Assembly (NCBI GenBank): GCA_030655315.1
Contig: JAURVT010000017.1
Span: 26,392 to 90,391, forward strand
DNA: 64,000 bases
Direction of reading: 5' to 3'
Source of the DNA: Nocardioidaceae bacterium
GTDB lineage: Bacteria; Actinomycetota; Actinomycetes; Propionibacteriales; Nocardioidaceae
Every line of letters starts with the position of its first letter. Within the stretch, counting starts at the first letter, position 1. The notes beneath the pieces are model-generated. The model was given only the letters and a program-made list of their open reading frames with translations, made no database searches and had not been told where the DNA came from. The position numbers were made by a program, and so were the translations under genes. Of this stretch, positions 27,593 to 36,005 are shown in pieces.

Positions 27593-29104
27593 ATGCAGCC
27601 GAGCCCCGCCGACGACGCCGACGCACCGGCCCCGCGCATCGAGCCCGCCGGTCGGGGCACGGTGGTGGTGGGGCACGACGGGCCCGGCGCCGCCGACCAC
27701 GCGCTGCGCCGAGCGGGCGAGCTGGCCCGCCGACTCGACGACGTGCTGGTCGTCGTCCGCGCCTACTCGCTCGCCGGCGACGCCCCCTGGGCGAGCAGTC
27801 CCCCGCGCCAGGACCCCTCCGCCTCCGAGGTCGGGGCCGTCGTGACCGACGAGCTGCGACGCGACGTCGCTCGCGTGCTCGGCCACCACGACGGCGCGGT
27901 GCTCCTCCGCGTCGAGCACGCCACCGCGGTCCGCGCGCTCACCGCCGTGTCCGACGGGGCCGACATGCTGATGCTCGGGTCGCACGGTGCGCAGGCCGGT
28001 CCCCGGCACGATGACCATCCCGGCTCGGTCAGCCGCCGGTGCCTGCGCGACGCCACCTGTCCGGTGCTGCTCGTCGGACCCGGGACCGATCCCGCTCCCC
28101 GCGGTCCGGTGCTCCCACGGCGTCGGACGCCCGACGAGCCCTCGCCGTGGACGCCGTCGCGGCACCACCTGGAGGTGCTGATCGGCGCCGGCACCCTCGC
28201 GCCGTCCATGCACAACACCCAGCCCTGGACGTTCTGGACCGCGGGCGCCGACCTGTGCGTCGGCCTCGACGGGGCGAGGCTCCTCCCGGCGGAGGACCCC
28301 GGGTCACGGGCCGCCGTGCTGTCCGTCGGGGCCGTGGTCACCAACCTGCGGTGCCAGGGCGCGGCCGGCGACCTCGGCACCGACGTGACCTGGCTCCCGC
28401 CGTCGAGGAACGGTCGCACGGCGCTGGCCGCGGTCCACCTCGACCCCGGCGCCGACGTCGACCACGAGCTGGCGACGCTCGCCCTCTCGATCCCCCTGCG
28501 CCGCACCCGACGCCGCCCGATGAGCGGACGCCCCCTCACCGCCTCGGCCGAGCGCGACCTCGCGCTCGCCGCCTCGTCCGAGGGCGCCCGGCTCCTCCCG
28601 GTGCCCCGGGGGACGACGCGCGAGGCGCTCCTCGAGCTGGTCGACGAGGCCGCCCTCCTGGACCGGGTGGACGATCCGCGCCACCTCGAGCGTGACTCCT
28701 GGACCGGGGGCGTGCGGACCGCCGACGGCATCCCCGAGCGCTCCTTCGGGCAGCAGGACCGCGGCCGGGCCGTGATCCGCGACTTCGCCCCGGGTGTCCC
28801 CTCCGCAGTGCGCGGCTGGGCCGCGTTCGAGCCCGACGCGCCGCTCTACCTGCTCGGCACCGTCCGCGACGACGAGATCGGCTGGCTCCGCGCCGGTGCC
28901 GCGCTCGAGCACCTCTGGCTGGTGGCCACCTCGCGCGGCCTGGCCATGTCGTTCCTCAACCAGGTGCTCGAGCGCGACGACCTCCGCCGTCGGACCCGCG
29001 CCCTGGTGGACGACGCCGTCTGGCCGCACATGGTCGTCCGGCTGGGGTACGGCGACCCGCCGGTGGCCACGCCGCGTCGACCGTGGCAGAGCTTCCTGAC
29101 CTGA
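27593..29104 (+). CDS. Universal stress protein - Acg-type nitroreductase fusion
   Basis: This 503-residue protein joins two modules. Residues ~22-165 are a UspA domain (TVVVGHDGPGAADHAL; LMLGSHG...GSVSRRCLRDATCPVLLVG). Residues ~180-503 are an Acg/Rv3131-type nitroreductase (LIGAGTLAPSMHNTQPWTFW, AVLSVGAVVTNLR, RTRRRPMSGRPL, LRAGAALEHLWLVATSRGLAMSFLNQ, MVVRLGYG). In mycobacteria separate genes of both kinds flank devRS and are DosR-induced. The nitroreductase half of Acg binds FMN without ordinary nitroreductase activity (family knowledge). ATG at 27593 follows GAAGGAG, and a DosR-like box lies just upstream. The fusion directly ties both DosR effector classes together. Confidence 0.9.
   Translation: MQPSPADDADAPAPRIEPAGRGTVVVGHDGPGAADHALRRAGELARRLDDVLVVVRAYSLAGDAPWASSPPRQDPSASEVGAVVTDELRRDVARVLGHHDGAVLLRVEHATAVRALTAVSDGADMLMLGSHGAQAGPRHDDHPGSVSRRCLRDATCPVLLVGPGTDPAPRGPVLPRRRTPDEPSPWTPSRHHLEVLIGAGTLAPSMHNTQPWTFWTAGADLCVGLDGARLLPAEDPGSRAAVLSVGAVVTNLRCQGAAGDLGTDVTWLPPSRNGRTALAAVHLDPGADVDHELATLALSIPLRRTRRRPMSGRPLTASAERDLALAASSEGARLLPVPRGTTREALLELVDEAALLDRVDDPRHLERDSWTGGVRTADGIPERSFGQQDRGRAVIRDFAPGVPSAVRGWAAFEPDAPLYLLGTVRDDEIGWLRAGAALEHLWLVATSRGLAMSFLNQVLERDDLRRRTRALVDDAVWPHMVVRLGYGDPPVATPRRPWQSFLT
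28335..28381. repeat. Source copy of 47-bp duplicated nitroreductase segment
   Basis: This in-gene segment recurs at 29139-29185 with 45 of 47 bases identical. It encodes VVTNLRCQGAAGDLGT in the fusion gene. Confidence 0.75.
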
Positions 29105-29138
29105 GCGTCGCCGCCGCCGGCCGGCGTTCCCGGTGCCA

Positions 29139-29185
29139 TGGTCACCAACCTGCGGTGCTAGGGCGCGGCCGGCGACCTCGGTACC
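29139..29185 (+). pseudogene. Duplicated 47-bp fragment of nitroreductase gene
   Basis: The fragment starts 35 bp after the fusion gene's stop and repeats 28335-28381 with two C-to-T differences. One creates a TAG stop at the glutamine codon and the other is silent. It is read in the same direction as MVTNLRC-stop and looks like a relic of a partial local duplication. Confidence 0.7.
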
Positions 29186-29226
29186 CGCGCGGGCTCCCAC
29201 CGCCCTCCCACCCCCAGCCGGGGAGG

Positions 29227-29643
29227 TCAGTCGACCGGGACGCCCCACCGTGTCGCGAGGTCGCGGACGCGGGCGTCGATCTCGTCGCGCACCAGACGCA
29301 TCCGCTCGATGCCGTCGACGCCGCGGTCCGACGGCTCGTCGAGCTCCCACGTCTCGAGCCGGACGTCGGGGTCGACCCGCAGGTCGGCTTCGCGCCCCAG
29401 CACCACCACGACGTCGGCACGGGCGACCATCTCGTCGGTCAGCCCGCGCGGGACGTGGTGCCCGATGTCGACGCCCTGCTCGGCGAGCACCTCGGCCGAC
29501 AGGGCGTTGACCGCGGTGCCCGGCTCGGTGCCGGCCGAGGCGACGTGCGCCCGGCCGCCGACCGCACGGGTCAGCAGGGCCGCGGCCATCGGCGACTTGC
29601 CGCCGTTCCGGGCGCACACGAAGAGGAACCCGGGGGTGCTCAT
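29227..29643 (-). CDS. arsC: Low-MW-phosphatase-fold arsenate reductase-like protein
   Basis: This 138-residue protein has the LMW-PTPase fold with the active-site loop FVCARNGGKSPMAAALL. Cys10 is the nucleophile; the usual CX5R arginine is Lys16 here. Further motifs are SAGTEPG and DVVVVLGREADLRV. Next to ACR3 and ArsR it is most likely an arsenate reductase, using mycothiol/mycoredoxin as in corynebacterial ArsC1/2 (family knowledge, not shown here). ATG at 29643 overlaps the acr3 stop (ATGA), so both are made together. The acidic Asp of the phosphatase loop is not in the usual DPxG context. Confidence 0.78.
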   Translation of the reverse strand: MSTPGFLFVCARNGGKSPMAAALLTRAVGGRAHVASAGTEPGTAVNALSAEVLAEQGVDIGHHVPRGLTDEMVARADVVVVLGREADLRVDPDVRLETWELDEPSDRGVDGIERMRLVRDEIDARVRDLATRWGVPVD

Positions 29644-30725
29644 GCCGACGCTCCCGCCGGCGCGGTGCGGCGGCCCCGGAGCCACAGCGCGACGTAGACG
29701 AGCCCGACCAGGACCGGCACCTCGATCAACGGGCCGACGACCCCGGCCAGCGCCTGGCCCGAGGTGACCCCGAACGTGCCGATGGCGACGGCGATCGCGA
29801 GCTCGAAGTTGTTGCCCGCGGCGGTGAAGGACAGCGTGGCGGTCTTCTCGTACCCGAGCCCCAGGCGGGACCCGGCGACCCAGGACACGCCGAACATCAC
29901 CAGGAAGTAGGACAGCAGGGGCAGGGCGATCCGCACGACGTCGAGCGGGCGGCTCGTGATCGCGTCGCCCTGCAGCGCGAACAGCACCACGATCGTGAAC
30001 AGCAGCCCGTACAGGGCGAGCGGGGCGATCCTCGGCAGGAAGGTGCCCTCGTACCAGTCGCGACCCCGGGCCCGCTCACCCAGCGTGCGGGTGAGGAACC
30101 CGGCGGCCAGCGGGATGCCGAGGAACACGAGGACGCTCGTCACGATGGCCCCGACCGAGAACTCCGCGCTGGTCGTCGACAGGCCGAGCCACCCGGGCAG
30201 CACCTGCAGGTAGAACCAGCCGAGCGCACCGAACGCGACGACCTGGAACACGCTGTTGATCGCGACCAGGACGGCGGCGGCCTCCCGGTCGCCGCACGCG
30301 AGGTCGTTCCAGATCAGCACCATCGCGATGCACCGGGCCAGCCCGACGATGATCAGGCCGGTGCGATACTCGGGGAGGTCGGGCAGCAGCAGCCAGGCCA
30401 GCACGAACATCAGTGCGGGGCCGACGAGCCAGTTCAGCACGAGCGAGGCCACCAGCAGGCGACGGTCGCCGGTGATCCTCGACGTCTCCGTGTACCGGAC
30501 CTTGGCCAGCACCGGGTACATCATCAGCAGCAGCCCGACGGCGATCGGCAGGCTCACCGACCCGACCTCCACCGCGGCCAGCGCGTCGTCCACCCCGGGC
30601 ACGGTCCGTCCGAGGACGAGGCCGACGACCATCGCGACGACGATCCAGATCGGCAGGAAGCGGTCCAGGACCGAGAGCCGGGCGACGACCGCCGACTCCG
30701 GGCGTGTGGGCGGCGCGGTGGTCAC
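29640..30725 (-). CDS. acr3: Arsenite efflux permease ACR3
   Basis: This 361-residue, ten-helix membrane protein exports arsenite. ACR3 hallmarks are FLPIWIVVAMVVGLVLGR at the N-terminus, GLARCIAMVLIWNDLACGD with the essential cysteine, and SFTAAGNNFELAIAVAIGTFG. GTG at 30725 has AGGAG 6 nt upstream. It is divergent from arsR and coupled to the reductase gene downstream, forming a compact ars operon. ArsR-type operators lie in the 99-bp divergent gap. Confidence 0.95.
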   Translation of the reverse strand: MTTAPPTRPESAVVARLSVLDRFLPIWIVVAMVVGLVLGRTVPGVDDALAAVEVGSVSLPIAVGLLLMMYPVLAKVRYTETSRITGDRRLLVASLVLNWLVGPALMFVLAWLLLPDLPEYRTGLIIVGLARCIAMVLIWNDLACGDREAAAVLVAINSVFQVVAFGALGWFYLQVLPGWLGLSTTSAEFSVGAIVTSVLVFLGIPLAAGFLTRTLGERARGRDWYEGTFLPRIAPLALYGLLFTIVVLFALQGDAITSRPLDVVRIALPLLSYFLVMFGVSWVAGSRLGLGYEKTATLSFTAAGNNFELAIAVAIGTFGVTSGQALAGVVGPLIEVPVLVGLVYVALWLRGRRTAPAGASA

Positions 30726-30751
30726 GGCAGCACTCCTGGGCCTCGGCAGAC

Positions 30752-30803
30752 ATCGACGACCGTCGATCCACCGATCCTGACCAACACATCGACACCTGTC
30801 AAT
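30752..30803. promoter_or_regulatory. ArsR operator candidates
   Basis: ATCGACG-AC-CGTCGAT (30752-30767) is a perfect palindrome, and ATCGACA-CC-TGTCAAT (30788-30803) is one base off. Both fall between acr3 and arsR and resemble the imperfect palindromes bound by ArsR/SmtB repressors. Confidence 0.6.
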
Positions 30804-30824
30804 ACGAGGTCGTACGATCGGGCG

Positions 30825-31184
30825 ATGAGCACCGACGAGGCCTGCTGCGCACCCCTCGTCTCGGCGCCGCTCGGCGCCGACGAGGCCGTAGAGCTCGCGG
30901 CGACGATGAAGGCGCTGGCCGACCCCACCCGCCTGCGCCTGCTGTCGCTCGTCGCGGCGCACGAGGGCGGCGAGGCGTGCGTCTGCGACCTCACCGGGCC
31001 GGTCGGGCTGAGCCAGCCGACGGTCTCGCACCACCTGAAGAAGCTCGTGGACGCCGGCCTGCTCACGCGCGAGCAGCGTGGCGTGTGGGCCTTCTACGCG
31101 GTGCGCACGGCGGCGCTGGGCGCCGTCGCCGACGTGCTGCGCGACCCCGCGCCCGGGACCGCTCAGGCGGCGTCGAACTGCTGA
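30825..31184 (+). CDS. arsR: ArsR/SmtB-family metalloid repressor
   Basis: This 119-residue winged-helix repressor has LADPTRLRLLSLV, CVCDLTGPVGLSQPTVSHHLKKLVDAGLLTREQRG and a short acidic-to-neutral tail. The CVC pair at the start of the DNA-binding region and Cys residues at 7-8 and the C-terminus (NC) are plausible arsenite ligands. It probably represses acr3-arsC and itself until As(III) binds. Its last 22 bp overlap a convergent small gene. Confidence 0.93.
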   Translation: MSTDEACCAPLVSAPLGADEAVELAATMKALADPTRLRLLSLVAAHEGGEACVCDLTGPVGLSQPTVSHHLKKLVDAGLLTREQRGVWAFYAVRTAALGAVADVLRDPAPGTAQAASNC

Positions 31185-31438
31185 CGCGCCAGTCGCCAGA
31201 TGCTCGGGGACACGTCGCCGTGGGTGCACAGCGGGGTGAGCCGGTCGGCGAGGCGCGCGTCGCCGTGGGTCTCGAGCAACGACGCCGGGGCGAAGTGGTC
31301 CTGCCGGTCGAGCCAGCCGTCGACCAGCCGCTGCCGCTGCCGGGTGCTGGTGGCGTCGGGCGACGCGCGGGCCGCCTTGGCCAGCAGGGCGAGCAGGGTC
31401 GAGGACTCCCGGTGCAGGTAGGGCGTCGAAGTGGTCAT
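31163..31438 (-). CDS. Hypothetical 91-residue protein
   Basis: The product is helical and charged (LLALLAKAARA, RLVDGWLDRQDHFAPASLL, SIWRLARQQFDAA), with no membrane segment or known motif. It fills a gap between arsR and the GAF-GGDEF-like gene, overlaps arsR by 22 bp and has a weak GGTGGG upstream. Amino-acid composition looks protein-like rather than the Arg/Pro-rich pattern of antisense frames. Function is unknown. Confidence 0.5.
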   Translation of the reverse strand: MTTSTPYLHRESSTLLALLAKAARASPDATSTRQRQRLVDGWLDRQDHFAPASLLETHGDARLADRLTPLCTHGDVSPSIWRLARQQFDAA

Positions 31439-31684
31439 CCCACCAGTGTCCGGGGCCGAGATGTCCAGGAGTTGACGTGCTCGCTACGACTGGGGTCCGA
31501 CTCGGTCGGAGCCGCCCGCGAGCCGTCGTCGTGCTCCGGCCCGCCGGACGGGCGTATGGTCATGAGGTCAGGGGTCCTGCGACCGTCGCGACCAAGTGCG
31601 GTCATTCCTGGTTCTCACGAACAGGACGTCCCTGCGGGCAGCGCTACGGCTGAGGTCGCACACGGCCCTCGGATTGGCAACGCG

Positions 31685-32704
31685 ATGGATCATCGCGCCG
31701 TGAACCACGCCCTCGCCCGGCTCGTCTCGCTCGCGACCGAGATCGTGGACCCTCGGGTCGCCGCGCGGGCCCTCGCCGACGCCGCCGACGGCGTGCTGGG
31801 GGTCGACGGCGTCGGCGTCGCGCTCCACGGCGCCGCCGGGCACCGGTCCGTCCATGCCACGACCGAGCCGGCTCACGTGCTCGAACGCCTCCAGGACGAG
31901 CGCACCACGGGGCCGCGCGCGCAGGCAGACCGGTCGGGTGCCGACGTCGCCGCCTGGGGGGACGCCGGGCTCGCGGTGTGGCCGCACCTCGCCGACACCG
32001 CCCGGACCGTGGGGATCGGCTGCGTGACGGTGATGCCCCTGGTCAGCCGCGGACGGTGCTGGGGCGTCCTCAGCCTGTACACGTCGAACCCGGAGCCCGT
32101 GGCGCCCGACGTGCTCGAGGCCGCCCGGATCCTGGCCGACGTCACCACCTCCCTGCTCGTGAAGGCCGCGGACGGCCAGGCGGCCCGTGACGCCAAGATC
32201 GACGTCCTGCGTCGCGCGAGCCGCGACCCCCTCACCGGGGCGTCCAGCCGGCTGGTGCTGTCCGCGCGCCTGGACCAGGCCCTGCACGAGTCGCGGCGTC
32301 GGGGCACCACCACCGGCGTGCTCTTCGTCGACGTCGACGACTTCCGGGGCGTCCGCCGCACCCACGGCCCCGCCGCGGGCGACGAGGTGCTCCGCGAGAC
32401 GGCGCGTCGCATCGGCGCCCAGCTCCGTCGCTCGGACACCCTCGCCCGCCTGGCCGACGACGAGTTCGTGGTCGTCTGCTGCGACCTCGCCGGCACCGTC
32501 GACGACCCCGACGGGCCACTGCGCACCGTGGTCGACCGGATCCGCCGCGCCATGCTCCCCGCCGTCCGGACCGCGGCCGGCGACGTGGTGGTCTCGCTCA
32601 GCATCGGCGAGGCGGTCTCGACCGGCACCGACCTCGGGGCCCACCTGATCGACGAGGCCGACCGGTCGATGTACCGGTCCCGGGCGTCGAGGGCCGACGG
32701 GTGA
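31685..32704 (+). CDS. GAF protein with degenerate GGDEF domain
   Basis: This 339-residue soluble protein has a GAF-like domain in residues ~20-165 (GVDGVGVALHGAAGHRSVHATTE, CVTVMPLVSRGRCWGVLSLY) and a GGDEF-fold domain in ~180-339 (DPLTGASSRLVLSARLDQAL, LFVDVDDFRGVRRTHG, VVVSLSIGEAV, LIDEADRSMYRSR). The signature is LADDEF instead of GGDEF, and the usual DxDxFK..ND loop is altered. It is therefore probably a c-di-GMP/GTP-binding or inactive sensor rather than a cyclase (inference). No EAL domain is present. Confidence 0.85.
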   Translation: MDHRAVNHALARLVSLATEIVDPRVAARALADAADGVLGVDGVGVALHGAAGHRSVHATTEPAHVLERLQDERTTGPRAQADRSGADVAAWGDAGLAVWPHLADTARTVGIGCVTVMPLVSRGRCWGVLSLYTSNPEPVAPDVLEAARILADVTTSLLVKAADGQAARDAKIDVLRRASRDPLTGASSRLVLSARLDQALHESRRRGTTTGVLFVDVDDFRGVRRTHGPAAGDEVLRETARRIGAQLRRSDTLARLADDEFVVVCCDLAGTVDDPDGPLRTVVDRIRRAMLPAVRTAAGDVVVSLSIGEAVSTGTDLGAHLIDEADRSMYRSRASRADG

Positions 32705-32712
32705 GGCGCGGG

Positions 32713-33575
32713 TCACCGGGCCGGTGACGGGCCGCCCGGTCGCAGCGACTGGGTCCCGATGACCGACAGCAGACCCAGCCGCTCGTGGCTGACGGTCCCG
32801 GGGACCGCGGTGTAGACCATCAGGGCGTGCGCCTGGTCGGGGTCGACGAGCCGCTGGCAGTGCAGCTCCAGGGTCCCGACCTCCGGGTGGACGAAGTGCT
32901 TGGTCTCGCGGGGACGGACGCCGACCTCCTGGGTCGCCCACAGCGCCCGGAACTCCTCGCTCCGCTCGAGCAGCAGGTCGCTGAGCCGGGCGGCCGCCGA
33001 GTCCGGCCCCTCAGCGCACGGATCTCCCGCAGGCCGGACGTGAAGAGACGGCTCATGAAGGCGTGCTCCTCGGGCGCGTAGAGCGCACGGGCGGACGGCT
33101 CGGTGAACCAGCGGTACCCCAGGCTGCGTCCGGGTCCGCGCCGTGACGCGAGGTCGCCGGTGAGGGCGACCCCGAGCCTGGTCTGCCGGAGCGTCTCGCC
33201 GAGCTCGGTGATGATCTCGGCGGGGGTGTCGTCCAGCCGGTCGAGCACCCGCAGGAGCCCGGGGCTGAGGTGCTCGCCGTCGGCCCCGCGCGTCGGCGGG
33301 TGGTGGCCCGCGAGGTGGAACAGGTGGTCGCGCTCGCGGTGCGAGAGGTGCAGCCCCAGGGCGATCGAGGCGAGCATCTGCTCGGACGGCTGCGGTCCGC
33401 GCTCGCGCTCGAGCCGCGCGTAGTAGTCCACCGACATGTGGCACAGCGCCGCCACCTCCTCGCGGCGCAGTCCGCTCGTCCGGCGCCGGGCCCCGCGGGG
33501 CAGCCCCACGTCCTCGGGCTGCAGCGCGCCCCGACGCGCGCGGAGGAACTCGGCCAGCGCCGTGCGGTCGATCAT
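32713..33575 (-). pseudogene. MmyB-type HTH regulator, frameshifted
   Basis: The first ~190 residues ([45 protein letters not shown]; then the ligand domain up to LFTSGLREIRALRG) are in one frame. The remainder (DSAAARLSDLLLERSEEFRALW, VGTLELHCQRLVDPDQAHALMVYTAVPGT) is in another. Adding one base to the C4 run at 33007-33010 (G4 on the coding strand) restores a 287-residue protein of normal family length. ATG at 33575 has GAGGAG upstream. It is divergent from an SDR gene, its probable target. The defect is a recent mutation or a sequencing error. Confidence 0.82.
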
Positions 33576-33724
33576 GTCGCTCCTCGTCGCCGTCCTGCGG
33601 GTGGACGACCCTGTCTACCGTCCCCGGCCGCCCGCAGCCACGCCTCGTCGATCCCCCCGTGGATCCCACGCGGCCCCCGGACCACGGCGCGCCGATCCTC
33701 GGAGCGGCGGTCCCTGGATCAGCC

Positions 33725-33736
33725 CGGTCGCGACCG
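33725..33736. promoter_or_regulatory. 12-bp palindrome between regulator and SDR
   Basis: CGGTCGCGACCG is a perfect palindrome 45 nt before the SDR start in the divergent gap with the MmyB-type regulator. This is a possible operator. Confidence 0.35.
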
Positions 33737-33780
33737 TGAGGCTGGTGCGACCACCACCATCACCCACCGAGGAGCCGGAC

Positions 33781-34725
33781 GTGCCGCGTCAGCAGATCGA
33801 CCCCACCCTTCCCGACCTGCGGGGCCGACGCGCCGTGGTCACCGGCGCGAGCGACGGCGTGGGCCTCCGGATCGCCCAGCAGCTCGCGGCGGCCGGCGCC
33901 GAGGTGGTCATGCCCGTCCGCAACCGCGCCAAGGGCGGGGCCGCCGTCGACCGCATCCGCGAGACCCAGCCACAGGCGCGGGTGTCGCTGCGTGACCTCG
34001 ACCTCTCCTCACTGCAGTCGGTCGCGGCCCTCGGCCGCACGCTCGGCGAGGAGGGCCTCCCCATCCACCACCTCGTCAACAACGCCGGCGTGATGACCCC
34101 ACCCACCCGGATGACCACGCAGGACGGTCACGAGCTGCAGCTCGGGACCAACCACCTCGGCCACTTCGCGCTGGTCGCCCACCTGCTCCCCCTGCTGCGA
34201 GCGGGCGGTGCCCGCGTGACGTCGCAGGTCAGCATCGCCGCTCGCAGCGGCTCCCTCGACTGGGACGACCCGGAGAGCGAGCGCAGGTACGTCGGGGGCC
34301 GGGCGTACAGCCGGTCCAAGATCGCCCTGGGCCTGTTCGGCCTGGAGCTGGACCGTCGCAGCCGGGCCCTGGGGTGGGGCATCTCGAGCAACCTGTCGCA
34401 CCCCGGCGTCGCCCCCACCAGCCTGCTGGCCGCCCGTCCCGAGATCGGGCGGAGCGGCGACACCCCGCAGGTACGCCTGATCGGCTGGCTGTCCGCCCGG
34501 GGCATCCTCCTCGGCACCGTCGACGGCGCCGCCCTGCCGGCCCTGGTGGCGGCGGCCTCCCCCGATGCCGAGGGGGGACGGCTGTACGGGCCCGGCGGGA
34601 CCGGCCACCTCGCGGGCCCGCCCGTGGAGCAGGCGCCGTACCGCCCGCTCCGCGACGTCGACGCCGCCGCACGGCTGTGGCAGCTGTCCGAGGACCTCAC
34701 GAGCACCGTCCTCGCCCCGACCTGA
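33781..34725 (+). CDS. Short-chain dehydrogenase/reductase (atypical, WW-oxidoreductase-like)
   Basis: This 314-residue NAD(P)-binding enzyme has [15 protein letters not shown] after beta-2 (NADPH preference), [10 protein letters not shown], Ser in VSIAARSG, Tyr-Lys in AYSRSKIA and SHPGVAPT. The long C-terminal part and YSRSK motif place it with retinol-dehydrogenase/WWOX-like SDRs. GTG at 33781 has GAGGAG upstream. It faces the frameshifted MmyB-type regulator; if that protein is non-functional, this gene may be constitutive (inference). Confidence 0.9.
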   Translation: MPRQQIDPTLPDLRGRRAVVTGASDGVGLRIAQQLAAAGAEVVMPVRNRAKGGAAVDRIRETQPQARVSLRDLDLSSLQSVAALGRTLGEEGLPIHHLVNNAGVMTPPTRMTTQDGHELQLGTNHLGHFALVAHLLPLLRAGGARVTSQVSIAARSGSLDWDDPESERRYVGGRAYSRSKIALGLFGLELDRRSRALGWGISSNLSHPGVAPTSLLAARPEIGRSGDTPQVRLIGWLSARGILLGTVDGAALPALVAAASPDAEGGRLYGPGGTGHLAGPPVEQAPYRPLRDVDAAARLWQLSEDLTSTVLAPT

Positions 34726-34797
34726 CGGACCGCCGGCCGGCCCGCGTCGCGTACGGTCCGGGTGACCGCACCGCTCGGACCGACGCGAAGGACCCCC

Positions 34798-35007
34798 ATG
34801 AAGCTCTCCACCCGCAACCAGCTGCCCGGCACCGTCGTCTCGATCACCTCGGGCGAGGCCATGGCGGTCGTCAAGATCCAGCTCGCCGGCGGCGAGGTCA
34901 TCACCTCGTCCATCACCCGGGACGCGGTCGCCGACCTCGAGCTCGTCGAGGGCTCCGCGGTCACCGCGCTGGTGAAGTCGACCGAGGTCGCGCTCGCCGT
35001 CCTCTGA
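34798..35007 (+). CDS. Mop-like molybdate-binding (TOBE) protein
   Basis: This 69-residue protein is a single TOBE domain: RNQLPGTVVSITSGEAMAVVKIQLAGGEVITSSITRDAVADLELVEGSAVTALVKSTEVALAV read in segments. Such molbindins form hexamers that bind molybdate, acting in storage or homeostasis. No mod transport or molybdenum-enzyme genes are adjacent. ATG at 34798 follows GAAGGA. Confidence 0.9.
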   Translation: MKLSTRNQLPGTVVSITSGEAMAVVKIQLAGGEVITSSITRDAVADLELVEGSAVTALVKSTEVALAVL

Positions 35008-35038
35008 CGCCCTCCGCGCCGACCGACCCCACCGGCAG

Positions 35039-35311
35039 CTACTGCTGCACGAGGTCGGTCCACCCGTCGGCGGTCTGCAGCTGCGGACGGTCGATCTCCC
35101 CGACCATCCCCGAGTGCAGCCGCACCACGACGTCGGTGCCGTCGGGCAGCGACGCAGAGAGCTCCTTGGTGCCGTAGACCACGCGCGTGTCGTCGACCGG
35201 CTGCCCGTCGACCTCGAGGCGGGCCCGGTTGACGATGGCGAGCCGCTGGTCGAAGACCAGCTCGATCTCGTGGCCGGCGTGGGTCCCGTGGTACCGGGTG
35301 ACGTCGAGCAT
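35039..35311 (-). CDS. Hypothetical 90-residue beta-rich protein
   Basis: The product begins MLDVTRYHGTHAGHEIELVFD and contains LEVDGQPVDDTRVVYGTKELSASLPDG in segments, consistent with a small beta-sandwich. ATG at 35311 has GAAGGAG 7 nt upstream, a strong sign of a real gene. It is divergent from a TetR gene 46 bp away with an inverted repeat between, so it is the likely target of that regulator. The function is unknown. Confidence 0.7.
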   Translation of the reverse strand: MLDVTRYHGTHAGHEIELVFDQRLAIVNRARLEVDGQPVDDTRVVYGTKELSASLPDGTDVVVRLHSGMVGEIDRPQLQTADGWTDLVQQ

Positions 35312-35332
35312 GCGTGTCTCCTTCGTGGATTC

Positions 35333-35349
35333 CGTTATTCTCACTAACG
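35333..35349. promoter_or_regulatory. TetR operator candidate
   Basis: CGTTA-TTCTCAC-TAACG lies 9 nt before the TetR start and 22 nt before the divergent small gene. It is an AT-rich inverted repeat in a GC-rich setting. Confidence 0.45.
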
Positions 35350-35357
35350 TAACACCC

Positions 35358-35933
35358 ATGGCGCGACCCCGGGACCCCTCGATCGACGTCCGGGTGATCG
35401 AGAGCTGCGTGGAGCTGCTCGACGAGGTCGGCCGGGCCGGTCTGACCCGGGCGAGGATCGCGGAGCGCGCAGGCGTGAGCCTGCCCGCGGTGAACCGGCG
35501 CTTCGCCGGCGTCGACGAGATCGTCCTGGCCATCTCACGGACACCACCTCGTCCCGCCCCGGGGGCGCCGTCCCTGGACGACGCCACGTCGTTGCGCGAC
35601 TTCCTCACCCGGTCGCTGGTGCGCACCGCCCTCTCCTTCGCCGCCGGGCCCGTGCGTCGCCCCGCGGCCGAGCTGCTCGCGGTGGCCGCTGGCGACGAGC
35701 TCGTCGACGACGCGTTCCAGGAGACGCTCGACCGCGTCCGGGAGGTCGGTCGTGGATGGGTCGAGCACGCCCGGGCGGCAGGAGAGGTCCGCCTCGACGT
35801 CGACGCCGAGGCGCTGCTCGACGCGGCCGCCGGTGCGGCCTACTACCGGCTGCTCTGGCGGGGCGAGGCGCTGGACACCGACGACGCCGCCCGGCTCGTC
35901 GACCTCCTCCTCCTCGGCGCGGCACCGCGCTGA
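35358..35933 (+). CDS. TetR-family regulator
   Basis: This 191-residue repressor has an N-terminal HTH (SCVELLDEVGRAGLTRARIAERAGVSLPAVNRRFAGVDEIVLAI) and a TetR_C_16/AcrR-like ligand domain (LLAVAAGDELVDDAFQETL, ALLDAAAGAAYYRLLWRGEALD). The YYRLLW segment is typical of this subgroup. It likely represses itself and the divergent 90-residue gene. Confidence 0.9.
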   Translation: MARPRDPSIDVRVIESCVELLDEVGRAGLTRARIAERAGVSLPAVNRRFAGVDEIVLAISRTPPRPAPGAPSLDDATSLRDFLTRSLVRTALSFAAGPVRRPAAELLAVAAGDELVDDAFQETLDRVREVGRGWVEHARAAGEVRLDVDAEALLDAAAGAAYYRLLWRGEALDTDDAARLVDLLLLGAAPR

Positions 35934-36005
35934 CGGCATATCCCCGCAACGACAGCGATGATACCGGGTATGGTGGTGGTCTTCGACGAGAAACAGGTGC
36001 CCTCC

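Noticed and set aside
29105..29226. A small gene between the nitroreductase fusion and arsC
   Set aside because: The only coding-like stretch is the duplicated fragment, which contains a stop after seven codons.
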